Shown here piece after piece: positions 1 to 17,733 of a stretch of 64,000 nt of DNA. Source of the stretch: Onchocerca volvulus (taxonomy: Eukaryota > Nematoda > Chromadorea > Rhabditida > Onchocercidae); assembly GCA_000499405.2 (NCBI GenBank), contig HG738139.1:1964976-2028975 (forward strand), given 5' to 3'. The notes below the pieces were generated by a model. The model worked only from the letters and a program-made list of their open reading frames with translations. It did no database searches and was not told the origin of the DNA. A program made the position numbers and the translations under genes. Positions within the stretch are counted from its first letter, which is position 1; the number at the start of each line of letters is the position of its first letter.

Positions 1-1006
1 AATTTACCGTGTATTGTTCATTTAATCCTCACTATTGTATAGGCGCGATATTATATAGAATAATGTATAAACCAATAAAGCCTGTTGCTGACTTAACTGA
101 ATCATAGTAGAAGAAGATCTACAATTCAACCGGACTACAAATCAAATTAAAAATTATCAAAGTTTTTCCCAATACTTCTAACAATCGTTTAATTTGAAGT
201 CCAAGTGTTTAAATCATAAATTACTAATAAATGTTTTAATATCGGAACAGTGTTTTTTTCGCATAAAATTTGTTGCTAAAATCATAGCATAAATGTTTAT
301 GAAGAATGCTTGATCGAATAACACTCAATCAGATTACTTTCGCTAATCGATCAAATCATTGTCAAGTTGATCTTAAGTTAAACTAGCATCATTCTTGTCC
401 TCATCAGTTTTCGTCCCATTTTTCGTTCTACAACCTACTTCTTATTTTCTTTGAAGATGCCAAAATTATGTTCAAGTAGAGTCATAAAGTGATAAAAACC
501 TATAGTAATTATTTGTGATTGGATAATAAACTGAATATATTTTATCCAAGTTTTCGCCTGACCGACGATAACAATGAAGATAAAAGCTTAATTGATTTTT
601 ATCTAAAATCAAATAGGTAGACTTAATATGCATTTTAGCTAGTATGCTGCCAACAAAACAAATACACACACAAACTATAAGTATTTCAGTCAATTTTTCA
701 CTATTAACATTTTCTTAACTTTCAGCTACGGTTCACTTGGCTCATCGATCGGTGAACGTTGAAATTAAGCCTTATATAGCCTGATATTTGGCTCTTAAAG
801 CATCTGTTAATTAATATTAAATGACTTTCAAATATTTCTGGCTAAAAGAAACGATTCAACTTGGGTAATCTGAATGATGAAAGATAATTCTCTAGGATCA
901 TTATGCTATATTTCCATGCTTTCCCATATTACATTAAATATGCACATCTAAAAATGACTTTAAAAAATTAAAAATTTTGAATAATATTAAAATATTTGAA
1001 AATAAC
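1..1006. other. Downstream intron or intergenic DNA of the NIDO gene; nothing supported
   Basis: No exon is supported here. The NIDO gene at 1007-5474 should continue to the left, because its last visible exon ends at a possible donor in mid-domain, but I could not find the next exon in this stretch. A minus-strand open frame at 472-693 begins with TTG, not ATG, and is not convincing. A TATAAG-like box lies at about 772-779 on the minus strand, without a credible gene behind it. Confidence 0.5.
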
Positions 1007-5474
<4,468 letters not shown>

Positions 5475-6120
5475 CAAACCGTTTAGGTTAACGGGAACGT
5501 AAAACTCTTTCCTCCACTGTCAGTTATACTCTTGCCCTAAATTTACTTCTCCCCCAACAGCAATCTCCTCCCATTTTATCTGTCCCGTTCCAAACAATTC
5601 TCCTTTTGTAGATTGGAAAGAATGAGAGATTGAATAAAATTATATTATCCTATTAATTTGTTTAGACATTGTTGGAGAAGTGGAGAAGAGAAGAAGGAAA
5701 AGTGTTGACAAAACATAGGGATTGTGATGTGGAATGGAAGATGGAGAAGCAAGAAGAGAAATAGTTTATCACCATAATTCTTTATCAACTATTCTATTTC
5801 TATATTTCCTAAAATTTCTTATCAACCGATTTCTTATAAAAGATTGTAAGTTATAATAAGTTTTTTTTTTTTTTTTCGAAAACAAATAACAAATATTTTT
5901 GCTTTTTTTCTTTTTCCGGGCTGTTCAAAATTGATAATTGGAAAAAAAAATGATCAATTTATGATTTGTTTCAAGTAATATGATATCAAATTACCAATTT
6001 TAGAATAATTTGATCAATGTTTATTGTTCATTTTGATCAATGTTGTATTACTGTTTTATCAAAATTTTTATCAGTATTTATCATCTACCAAGCGGAAAAA
6101 ATATAATGAACTAGCTCTGA
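5475..6120. other. Upstream region of the NIDO gene
   Basis: Non-coding, with pyrimidine-rich stretches (about 5500-5600) directly upstream of the minus-strand NIDO start. A promoter is expected here by position, but no specific element can be supported. Confidence 0.4.
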
Positions 6121-6445
6121 AAATGGATGACGCTTGAGCGGAAGACTTCTATTTTAACTCAACTTTGTTTCAGCCCATTCTATCAGTTCTGCTCCCAAAA
6201 ATGGCCCATTTGGAGCACACATTCAATGTCTATGCTTCATTCAAGCAAACGAGTCATACTCGATTGAGCACGTTTCGTCCCACAATTCCTTCAGTCAACC
6301 GCTTTACCGAATATAACAGCTTCATTACGTACTCCAGCTATCCTTAAGGAAACTTCAGAATGAATCAGCTACTAGATTGTTCCATTAGTCTTACACTCCT
6401 ATACTTCAGTCGATCGATTTGCACGTCAGAATCGCTTCGGACAAA
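6121..6445 (-). pseudogene. Degenerate nuclear 28S rRNA fragment
   Basis: Read on the minus strand, this stretch follows a conserved internal part of eukaryotic 28S rRNA with many substitutions. In order it has a close match to the GACGTGCAAATCGATCG segment, a degraded AAGACTAATCGAAC, the CATCTAGTAGCTGGTTC block (here CATT/CTGATTC variants), the GAAGTTTCCCTCAGGATAGCTGG block with a few changes, then TCGGTAAAGCG, GACGAAACG, CAAATGGGCCA and GAGCAGAACTG. Base composition is richer in GC than its surroundings. No adjoining 18S, ITS or further 28S sequence is seen, so this is an isolated relic, not an rDNA unit. A plus-strand open frame across it (6165-6347) is a by-product. The order of these blocks is recalled from the general 28S sequence and has not been aligned. 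Confidence 0.82.
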
Positions 6446-9400
6446 TTTTAAGCATTTAAAAAATCTAAAAATCACGAGTAATAATAATGATTATAATACA
6501 AATTGTTCCTAAGAAACTTTCTGACAATATTATGGTTCCGCACTCAAAACAAAATTTACCCATATTATTACTTGCAAAAAATGAGCAATGATGTGCCAAT
6601 TTGGTCGCTTTGGTAAGTGAATCTTTTAGAAAGCGCGAAAACAGCAACGATATTCCTTATGCCAATTTTACTGAGCTGTTAAGTTCGAGTTCAGGTCTGA
6701 TCGTTTGTTTGAAAAGTAAAGGGAAGAATAATCTGCAATACTTAAAAATAGACATGTGGATATAGAAATCTTTTTGTGATAATCATTAAATAATAATAAT
6801 ACACGACGACAATAAACTGGCGACTGTACTGTAAATTTTATTTTCAATTCAGAAATATCATAGCAATTTGTTGAATTCCTCTAAAGCTGGAGATGTTTGA
6901 GATCATCAAAGAAGATGCTTAATTATTTGCGATTTTCATCAACTAAACAGTACAAAGCATTAAATATTTACAAACTATTCTATTTTCATTTTAATTATTA
7001 CCATTGAATACTTAGAAGTACTTGCGATATTTACATAAGCAAAAAGTATGTGATTTATAGATCCATAATATATTTGAGCAATGTTATGCTGAAAACATAC
7101 CGGAAATTGTTCATTACATCCTGAAAATCATTCAGATTACATTTCGAGATGTAAAGATATGTTTTAAGATTAAATGATCGCATGATACAAGCATGCAAAA
7201 AAACTTAAAATATTCTTATGCTTCTGAACCATAGTCTGAATATTTCATAGTATCAGCCTTAGGCTTCCGAATCATAATCTGAATCTTTCATATTAACAGC
7301 TCGTGTTTTTATTGTTTTTAATGAATTAGTCTGAAGTTTTTTTTTTTGATTGATACCATGTACTGATTCACTTATTTGTTCTTTGATCATTTTATATCCT
7401 GTCATCTACATTTTGACTGCAAATAAATCTTACAATTAATAAAAACTTCATCAAATGACATCAAAAACAAATTTCATTGTGCATATATTAATGGATGATA
7501 AAATCATTCTTCCTTTCGTCTCTAACGACAAATAACTTAATTAACCTTCCTATCCCTTGCCATCTTTTTCATTTTTCAACCTTTTCTATTTTGATCGCAA
7601 GTTTGCGATCACCAATTTGTCTCAGGATATTGATAAATATGACAAGAACATGGTCAATATTTTTATATTCATCAAAAAGTTTCTCTACAAGGGAGGTCAG
7701 ATAAGAAGTTCATCATTTTTTTTTTTTCTCACAAAATTCGATCTTACAAGTGAGACCTCATTGCGCTGCACAAGTTGTAACTATCGGAGCAAATAGTAAC
7801 GCAAATGCGGCAAGTTGATGATCGTTGGATTAATTCACAATTATGAATTTCTTTTCACATCATTAATGCAAATTTATATTGTTAATCAATTGCAGTAATA
7901 ATAAGGAAAGTGTTGCTGTAATGAAATATTGGAAAAAATTGATCCTGATCCGATTTATCATTTCATAATTTAACAATGATAAGCTTAAATAACAACTAAA
8001 AGTTTCTCAAACAAAAAAAAAAAAAGAAAAAAAATAAATGAATTATATATTAAATCTTATATGCAAGATTAATCCATAATTTGAAGGTTTACTCAAAGAA
8101 TTTTACAATATTCTCTCCAAAGAGATATTTCGGTAAAAATACTTTGGTAAACATAAATAGAATTAACTTGCAGATGGAAGCATTTAAGATTTTTGACTTT
8201 TTTAAAATAAAAGTTTTTTTAAATATGATTTGGAGAAATTATGTGTGCAGTTTAGTTTAATGGAATTACAATATGTACCGATATCATTTACTCCCACTAA
8301 ATTCTTTCATTAAGTATTCATGAGATTCGTCTAATAAACAGGACGAGTTATCGCATCTTTACATGAGAAATTTCGGGTTTAAATCAATGTTAATCATTGT
8401 CAATCACTTTGATTAAATCTTTGTTATCCTTAAAAAACTTGTTTCGAAAGTTAAATAATCCAAGAAAGGATTGCTCAAATGAAAAAATGAAGAAAATGCA
8501 TGAAATCCATTTCAATTCATTCGCATAATAGAAATAAAAAAATTTGGATTTAAATTACATCCTCACTGATCGTTGTTGACACATATATTTACGTAAGCAT
8601 ACACGTATGTACACGTGTATAGGCATGCTTCTCTACGTGTATTATTTCTTTATCCTAAAATTTGCAACGACTGTGAAAAAAAAAAAAGAAATCTAAAGAT
8701 ATCAAAGGAAAAAGATTACTAATTACCTTTTTTAATTGACCTAATTCGTATGTATGTCGGAAAAAAAAAAAGGAATGAAGAGGACAAAAACTTGCTCTCC
8801 GTGAATCAATTCATCATTAATCTCATCAAATTCTTCGTAGTACAAATGAATTAATAAATTTAAATCCGAAAAAAAATGGTTTTAAATGAAATCTTTCATG
8901 AATAATTAAAAATGTTTTATGGAAAAAAAAAAGTGAAATACATTCCTTTTTCCGCAATTCTTAGTGTCCCAATTTTCGCAAGTGAAAAAAAAAGGATAAA
9001 AGACAAGATTTTTATGGATTTGAATTGAAATAAAAAATTACCAGCAAAAAATTTCCCACACATTGCTAATCTTAAAAGTAATTTGAAACTGTATCCAAAA
9101 ATGTTCGGAATTCACCAGCAATTTGTCAAATTTCAAATTTTATTAATTAATATGCAATGAAATGTATGAATCTTCTTGGGTGGCAAAAATGGCGGAAACA
9201 AAAGGAAATTCAAATTAAAAACTGAGTGATTTAGTAAGTGATTAATAGAATCAAATAATTAAAATTAAATGATCCCTTTTCCATTAATTGAGCAATAATT
9301 GTTAACAATGTGTTCACCCAATAAATAGAAAAAAAATTTTTCAAGAATACAAATTACAAAAATTTAAAAAATACAAATTATTCAATTTAATCTTATAATA

Positions 9401-10487
9401 ATTTTTGAAGTTTCCTCGAATATTAAACATTTATAAAGATTAATAAAAAAATTTTTAAATTTTATTGCTAGTACTTTTGAATGATCCGATATGTTTATTA
9501 ATATGTTTCAATTTGTGCATAAAAATCTTAAAATTATCTTATTTCTTTCTAATATTTACAAAAATTACTCTAGCAAATTGATTACCTTCACCATTTAATC
9601 TCTTTATTAACAAATTTATTTTTGATGAAATTGGAAAAAATTTAGCCAGACGAAAAGATTTAAACTTGTCTGATCTTAATAAATTTTAAACTTATTGATG
9701 AAAGTTTCTGAAAATTCACTGAAAATAATTTCCGAAGAAATCAAATTTTTGCTTGGAACGATTACAATATTTTTATTTATCTCGACATTAGCGTTTTCTC
9801 ATCACTTCCATTCTTCATTAGTTTTTATATTCAAATTTAATATTTTAAAAATGTTAAAACATAATATAATATGATTTATACCTTAGTCATTTGGCTTTTT
9901 TTTATAAGATATAATGTAAATTCTGGACCAAATGTTTTTATATCGATCTTTTCCTTCTAATTAATTTAAGGTGAAAGAAGAAGAATGGAGGAAATTCAAC
10001 GAAATTGATTAATTTACTCCCTTAAAATGATAAAAAATTTGTTATCCTTTTAGTTAATTTTATTCCAATTGTGCATTCCTATTGTTGAACGTCAATAATT
10101 ATATTGATGATGTAAGTTAGTTTATTGAAATTTAATTCTTTCATGAAAATAGTTAAGAAATGAATGTTTCATTAGTTTTCACAAATTTATTGCCGAATTT
10201 TTAATTTCAAATCGGCAATAAAATTTTATTACTTCTTTCAAATTTCATTTTATTATCGATTTTATTTCAATTTATTGCTAAAATTTTATTACCAATTTAT
10301 TCAGGTAACTATTAATGCTACATTAATATTCAGATAAATCTATAAAACGTTACATAGATTTTCATTAAAAAATTGCAAAAAGATAAATTTGAAATAGGAA
10401 TAATGCATTTCTTCTTTCTTCTTCTTGCCTTCCTATGCTTCATGTTGCAAATTTTGACGATATTTAGAAACCAGATAAGAAATGTAT
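6446..10487. other. Intergenic region, 28S relic to SHPK
   Basis: About 4 kb with no supported gene. It holds homopolymer runs and a weak imperfect duplication of about 45 bases at 7218-7300 (two versions of a CTTCTGAATCATAGTCTGAA-like element). A cluster of ACGTGTA/TACACGT words lies at 8585-8640. Open frames at 7495-7796 lack family resemblance and coding character. Confidence 0.5.
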
Positions 10488-13400
10488 TCATTTGATGCAT
10501 GCAAAATGCAATGCATGCAGTGCAGCACCGTATGCTGCACTACATTTTGCACATGCATCAACTGAAACGCAAACTTCGAGCAACCCACAACATTGCCGGA
10601 TTATTTCGTCGATGAAATAATTCTTACTTGCATTACCAGCTAATTTAATCCGTTCAATGTTCCATTCTCGAAGAAGCTGATAAGGTGGAAGAAGATGGAA
10701 TAGATTGGAAACGATTCCACAAGCTGTACGATGAAGTAGCTGAAAAGTAATTTTTTGAAATTATTAAAATTGAATTTTCTATAGAATTCGATGAATTTCA
10801 ATAAGAAATATTCAACTTCAATCATCCAAATGTAAATGTACATAGTTTACACGTACACTTCATCATCCAGACATAAACACGCACACTTTACGTGTATATT
10901 CACTCGTACGTCTAATTACACAAATATAAGCGTGAACTTCACGTATAAATTCTACATGCTTGTAGACCTGAACATAATGCATATCTCAAAATGACAGAGA
11001 TATAGATGAATTGAAATAATGATTTAATATTATAATACTATGAAGAATGCAGAAAATTATTAAATCTAAATTATGGAAAAAAAAAATTTTAGAATTTTAT
11101 CTATTCGATTTTGGATATCAATAATACGCTTTGATTAATTGTTAAAGTTCAAATTAGATTTTTTTGAAAATTTTATTTTTTCAACCAATAACCTCGAAAT
11201 CTATTTCTTTAATATTGCCCTGTTTTCGGGGCAAAAAAAAGTTTTGCTTACCGATTTCAAATTTTTTAAAACTTACCCTATTTTTGTTTTCCAATTAATT
11301 TCAAACTTCATTTTTACCTTTTTATGAAGCATTTTTTTTTTTCAATTTTTTGTAATTATTTGAATTTACTACATGTAATTTTGCTTTTTTCTTGTTATCA
11401 TTTATTTTCATATTTCATCATTTTGTCGATATTCTGATGATTAATGCTATTAAGCTAATTAAGGGTGGATACAATATTCCATGAGTTAAATAGCAATTTA
11501 ATTATCGAAATGCAATTTCAATTCTTTTGAAATTAAATTTAATCAGGTTATTTTGATTTCATGTGCAATTTTTCAATTCATTAATATAATATCACAAGTT
11601 CGGGATTAGAATGGTTCGAATTTTATTCATAAATCGTTAAATTTTATCTCAAACCAATTAAAGACGCACAATGTACAATATATTATTAAGAAATTGCTGC
11701 AAGAATAAAATTGAAAAAATGAAACATGCCTCTTCAATGGTGGTACTTGAATTGATTCCAGAAATGCACGATAAAACATTATTTGTTCGTTCAGGTATAA
11801 ATATTGGTTTAATATCAATTGTAGATAACGAGCATTTTCCAGGTTCATTTAATATATCATTTAACTTTTCATAATTGATCTTTAGATCATTGGTACCTGA
11901 GATGAGTTGTGAGGCCCATTCAACAATCTTCTGTAAAACAGCCGTTTTATTTCATGAAAATGCCATAAAAATTTGCAGTGTTACGAAAAATTCAAAAACT
12001 TCCCGGAAAGCTTAATTTCGAAATTCCCACAATTTCAACTTTCTCCGGAATGAAGAATAATTTAATCGCTTAAATCATATCATTTACCGAATAGAGCATT
12101 TATAGCAAATGAAAATTAATAAGAATCGCTTGCCTCTGCGATCAGATTAATTGCGTTACCACCGTTCATTGATGCGGCCACAACTATCTTCGTTTTTTCG
12201 CTCTCACCAAAAAACGGTACCATAAAAAGCGGAGCAGAAATCGCACGATCCATCGTCGATAAAAAACAAAGCTGTGCTGATGTCCCCAAATTTAATACTA
12301 AAGAATTTGAATAATTAATGAAACAAATTTCAAAATTGATCGACCATTCCTCTAAATCAGAAGTTTTTGGTGGTAATATAAATTCATTGTTTCCAAATTT
12401 AGATGAGAAAATTATTTTTTAATTGATTAAATATATTAACTATTATCTTTTGGAGATTAAATTAAAATTTATTGCTTTGTTAAATGGACAGAAAGAATGC
12501 ATAGAAAAGTTATTTAATAATTAGTTAATTATAAAAGTTAGTTAATAATTATCACTTGAGTTAATAATTATCAAACATTCAGGTTATTTCTTGCTAAAAA
12601 ATTTTTGCAACAATTTTTTCAAATCCAAAATTGTGCTTTTGAAAAAATAATCAGAAGTTTGTTTATGTGATAGTAAATGATATGAAAGAAATTTAATTAT
12701 TAAATAAAAGAGACTCATTTGATAGATACTTTTTTAAGAATATTTTTTCCCCTATTAAAATGATATTAAAAAAACTTCTGAAAATTGAAAAGTATAATTA
12801 ATAGAAATTTAAATACCAGCTGTTCCGGGTTCTAGCAATGGATAAACGGTACTTTGAAGATCACCGCAGGATGATAATAGTTTTGCGCCAATTGCCAAGC
12901 CAAAATTAGCTCGTCTTACCAAACCAACAATTTTCTCCGTTGAACAAATCGTTGGCAATAAATGCAATGGTACCAATTCATCCTGGAGTAAAATATTTCA
13001 AACTTATCTCTTCGAAATATTCAGTTCTGAAAAATATGACTTAGTTTATAATCTAGTAAATGATAAATTAAACAGAATGATTTGACCGTTGACCTTTTCA
13101 AGAAAAATCTATATAATACTATATGCCAATAAAGGATATACATTAAAATCTATTAAAAAATCGATAAAACAAGAATTTTTGAACAATTGATCAATTTTGA
13201 TAATAATTTTAATTATTTCTAGTATCATTATTTTTCCAGTATAAAATTCCAGTATCGCTATTTTACTTTTCAAATGAACGAGAACACTTTGATTTTTTGA
13301 TCAACTGACCAATATTTTTTAATCAATTGACCAATTTGAAATATTCTATTATTAATAAATTAGCTATCAATAAGCACAATTTATCGGAAAAATGATATGA

Positions 13401-15191
13401 AATAATCTCTCGAATTCTTAAGAGTTTCCTACTGAAAACTTATCCAAGTTGCTTACTGACAAATTATTTCAGCATTTTGGAAATAAAAGTAAGATTATCA
13501 AATATCACAAAATTATACATTAATTTTATTTCACAATTCTTGTAAAATTATTGTAAAAAGGAGGAAGGATTTAAAAAAAAAAAAAAAATTGACCGATACA
13601 GTCCAATGTCCATTATAGGAGCAGTAACCCCAACTATATGCATTTTGAATGCCAATAAATGAATGCGAAGATTGTGAAAGGTAAGAAATAATCATATCCA
13701 TTATGGTACCACAGCAAGTCCAACCTGTATTAAGTTGGCCAGAAGAATGAAGCCATGCAAGAGTTACCATACCAAATCCAATATGCAAAGAACCGCAATC
13801 CCATCTACACACATCAACCAATTTGAAGTAAAATTAACGATTAAATCAAATTGAAGTCAAATAAACTATTAATTAGCTTAATTAGGTGTTAAATAAGTAA
13901 GTTGAGATGTTATATATCACTCTCAGGAAAAACTACATAATTATTTTTGCATGCAAACAGGTTAAAGAAAAAAAAGTGCGTTAATAAAAAAGTACACTCA
14001 CAAAAGTAAATTTGGGAATAAAATGAAGAAGGAATTTAAATGAAATAAATTACAATAAATGAACTTTTATTCTATACAAATTATTTTTGGTGAGAAAAAT
14101 GAAAATAGAAAAAAGGTTGAAACCTGGGAAGTGAATCGAGAAATTCCACTGGTACCCTTTCATCCATCCATGTTATTAATGGTGAGCAATTCAATTTACC
14201 TCAAAAAATTATTCATTATTCATTTATTATAATTATTTTTAATCTTTTAAATGATCATATAAAACTCGACCTTTTATTTCAATTAATAATCAATCTATTG
14301 ATATTTGACTTTTGTTTGCGTAAAATGTTTAATCTTCGTTTACTTAATTAATACTTATCATTTTTATGTTATCATTTGGGAAATAAAACTTCCGCCAAGA
14401 TTTTAATTTCAACTTTTTCATACTAACCATTTGCTAAATCTTGTCCATTCCAAAGAACAATACCATGCATTTGTCCTGTAATACTAACTGTTACATTCAA
14501 TGATAATTTTACTTCAATGGATTTCATCAAATTATGTAAAACTTCTAATATTTTAACAGGATCTTGTTCACGATGCAAATTTGATCCATTCTTTAGCCAT
14601 GCATCATGCACTATTGATTTTTCCATAAGTATCCTAAATTTAAAACGATGAAAGATGAATATATATATTTCAACTGCAAAAATTAACTAATAGATCGGAC
14701 AGAACAATTCTTAAACAATAATTTGGCCAAAATTCAAAAACTTACATATTAATGTCTAAAGCTAAAATTAAAAAGACTAATACATTACTGTCTAACTGTA
14801 ATAATTATCCAGAAAAAAATTTCCTCGCAACAAAAAAATCGTAATTCCGTCGTAAAAGTCGCAAGTTTAATAAAAATAAAGATAAAATTACTGCTGTTCC
14901 AATCTAATAAAAAAAAAGAAAAAAACAAAGAAAAAAACATTTTTTAACTTTTCAATGATTTCACCGTATTTCATCCAACAGATCCGAAAAAAAAAAAATT
15001 GAATACAAATAGATTTTATTCTCAAATTTATACTTTCCTACAAATTTATACATTATTTTTTGAACATGCTGCTCGGCTAAAAAAGACGAAAAATTAAAAT
15101 CTTACTGGCTTTTGATATCCAGAATACAACATTTAATACTCGTTGTTCCAATATCAATTCCAATAAAATCACCTATTGTTGCTTCTTCCAT
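10488..15191 (-). CDS. SHPK: Sedoheptulokinase (FGGY carbohydrate kinase)
   Basis: ATP-dependent phosphorylation of sedoheptulose to sedoheptulose-7-phosphate, feeding the pentose phosphate pathway; cytosolic. Eight exons: 15106-15191, 14428-14633, 14124-14199, 13600-13804, 12817-12982, 12134-12297, 11730-11930, 10488-10739, all in phase, giving 451 residues (human protein 478). The N-terminal phosphate-binding loop GIDIGTTSIK is at residues 11-20. Next come TGQMHGIVLW, LITWMDE, FGMVTLAWLH, the sugar-side NAYSWGYCSYNGHW, GDLQSTVYP, LNLGTSAQL and AASMNGGN. The last exon gives ACGIVSNLFHLLP, REWNIERIKLAGNASKN and AAYGAAL, the C-terminal ATP-side motifs. Introns 6 and 7 need GC donors (GAG|GCAAGC at 12133-12132; GAG|GCATGT at 11729-11728) to keep the conserved alignment. 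If the last GC intron is not used, the frame runs on to a stop at 11658 and loses the C-terminal domain. The start is the only ATG before the loop. Confidence 0.9.
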
Positions 15192-17733
15192 CCGAATCCT
15201 GATAATAAACAATATCAATAATCTATAGCGATCATACTAATTAATTTTATTAATCATCTGAACCTTTTCTGGCATATCATTTATAGGTACCAATCTTGTT
15301 TGTACTACGTGAAATACGTCTTAATCCGCGTGAAATACGCACAAAAAAAAACAATAATTACACAAGATTTTATTCTGCCACGTAGATGTATACTCAAACT
15401 TTAGTTACAATGATTTTGGATCATATACAACTAATTTTATGCTTTCATTGAATGATCTATTGCAGTGATTAGTTACTGTTTGACGTGTTTTTGAAGTGAT
15501 CACGTACGTGACCATTTTTTGGAAGAGATTTGCAATATACTACTTCATTTAATCATCTTCTAATCAATGATTTCTGTAATTTTCACTTATATGGTTATTC
15601 TTATGATATGTTAATTTCTCATAATATCTTTTTTTCCTTTTTATTTCTATTGTTCAAATATCATTTAATCTATTAATTAAATAATAAGTCAGTTAAAAAC
15701 AACAAATATTTGAATTACTTATCAATAATATTATATGGTATGTTTGGTACATAGAAATTATAAAAAATTATTTTCTATTTAAAATATGGAAACATAAATC
15801 TCTTCCCATTTTATATCGTTAATTGTTACCTATTTTTGCTATGAATGGTCTTTTTAAATAAATACAAATCTAAAATTAACATAACATAAAATTGATCGCA
15901 ATATGATCGCGTATGATAAAAATAAACTTGGTGAAAATACAGTATACGCAGATCAAACTGCGTAAATTTTATGTCATTTCTTGATCTCTTAATCCATCTA
16001 TTAATTATCGTTTACATTTTTCTGAAAGCAGACAGACTTCTTCCTAAATTTATTTTAATTAATGGTCACGACGATATCATCTTTAGTGATAAATAATAAT
16101 TGTTTTAATATTAATATTGAAGAATTAATTTTTTCCAATAAAGAATTGTGTAAAATGCATCCAGAAAGTTCAGGAAATATCGATTATTAATTTTAAATTA
16201 CAGTATTTATTTTCCTTCCATATCAACAACAGATCAAACAAATAATCATGGAAATCGTCAATTTCTATCAAACTATTTGAAAAAAAAAATACAAATCAAA
16301 TTTGAAACAAATACAATTACCCATAAATCTGTATAAAAACATATAATATATATATATATCGTTCCGCTTAGATAAACTCATGTGTATTCTTCCTTATCCT
16401 TCGTCATAAGAAACGTATTAAGGGATAAATGTTGGCGAAAAGATATTCAAGTGTACCCATCAGTATAAAAAAAAAATAAACAAAATAACTGATCAGAAAT
16501 TAAAAAGTCCACTCTTAACAGCAGTTATTTCAAAATGTATAAATCAATTTTAGATGTTAAAAGATGACAATATGTTGAATTTCTGATGTAACACTTTTTT
16601 TCTGCAAAAAAAAGCTCATGTCATCCACGTAAATATACGAACATGAACACGTGAAAGAATAAACAACGATCTAATTTTATGGAAACAAAAGAAAAAAGAA
16701 AAACAACACATTGGAGGCGGCAAGATTAGAGAACTATTTAATCCTTAAAGCAAACGGATAATGGACGAATATAATACAAGTAAAAAACGAAAATCTGAAT
16801 AAATAATGGGCAAGCAATTGCAGAAAAAAAAAAAGATAAACAAACAATGAGCAGAAGGAATGACTGACTTCAATTGGAAAATGACAAAAAAAAAACTAAA
16901 AAAAACACACCAGGTTGTAAAGTAAGAATTGCTCACAGTAATGAAATTAATATCATATCAATTGAATTTCATGACAATAAAAAAACATCATTTATAATTC
17001 ACGATCAAAAATCACAAAAAGAAAAAAGCATCAGGAGATGAATCAAGATTTATTAAAAATTATTATCATAAGTAAAAAATCAATAACCGTTAAAATGAAA
17101 CGACAAATCAATAACCGTTAAAATTTGAAACGAAATACAAAATTATTGCAATTATGATACAAGAAAGAGGAAAAAAAATTTTGTAAATGATAATTCAAAG
17201 AAAATGGGAACAATAACAATGAGAAAAATATGATCAATTAAATCAAGAAACCCGTATTTTTGGAAAAATTTCAAAACAAATAATATTATGCCTATAAATT
17301 TGTGTCATTATAAACTACTAAAAAAAAGTAACTTCTGCTCAGTTATCACAAATTATTAAAATTATCCATACGATCATTCGGTGCAGTTCGTTTAATAATG
17401 AAAATTTTCAATTAAAAAAAAAGGGATTAGAAGAGATCTTAAAAAAAAAAAGAAAGAAAAGAATTCATTCCTATCACTAAATATTTATACTCATCATTTC
17501 CATTATTTATTTACAACAAGATATACTATTCTCTCGATTAATCAATGATAACTGAAGGTACCAAAATTAAGCTTCATCTATTTATTACTCAATATTCGCT
17601 CTAAAAATGACTAGTAATGTAGCATTTTTTTTTTTCAAAGAATTGCATTATTGCCTAGAAGTTTATCGTAAAATTTACCACATGCAAGTAATTTGAAAGA
17701 TGTACATGCGCACATCAGTGCTATCATCTTTTT
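15192..17733. other. Intergenic region, SHPK to C1GALT1
   Basis: Region between two same-strand genes: SHPK upstream sequence on the left and C1GALT1 3' flank on the right. ACGT-rich words cluster at 15300-15520, including CGTGAAATACG twice and CACGTACGTGACC. A short (TA)n run lies at 16350-16360. No gene was recognised. Confidence 0.45.

Noticed and set aside
472..693. Minus-strand frame with a signal-peptide-like start and a nearby TATAAG box.
   Set aside because: Its first codon is TTG, no ATG precedes the hydrophobic part, and there is no family match.
6165..6347. Plus-strand 60-codon frame as a protein gene.
   Set aside because: The sequence matches 28S rRNA on the other strand.
10492..10562. 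Hairpin considered as a microRNA precursor.
   Set aside because: It lies entirely within the last coding exon of SHPK and is bulged. It is kept only as a low-interest structural note.
10640..10740. A plus-strand coding-like frame with a charged, Glu/Asp-rich peptide ending in a stop at 10749.
   Set aside because: The minus strand of the same bases gives the C-terminal exon of SHPK with clear alignment to the family, so the plus frame is its antisense shadow.
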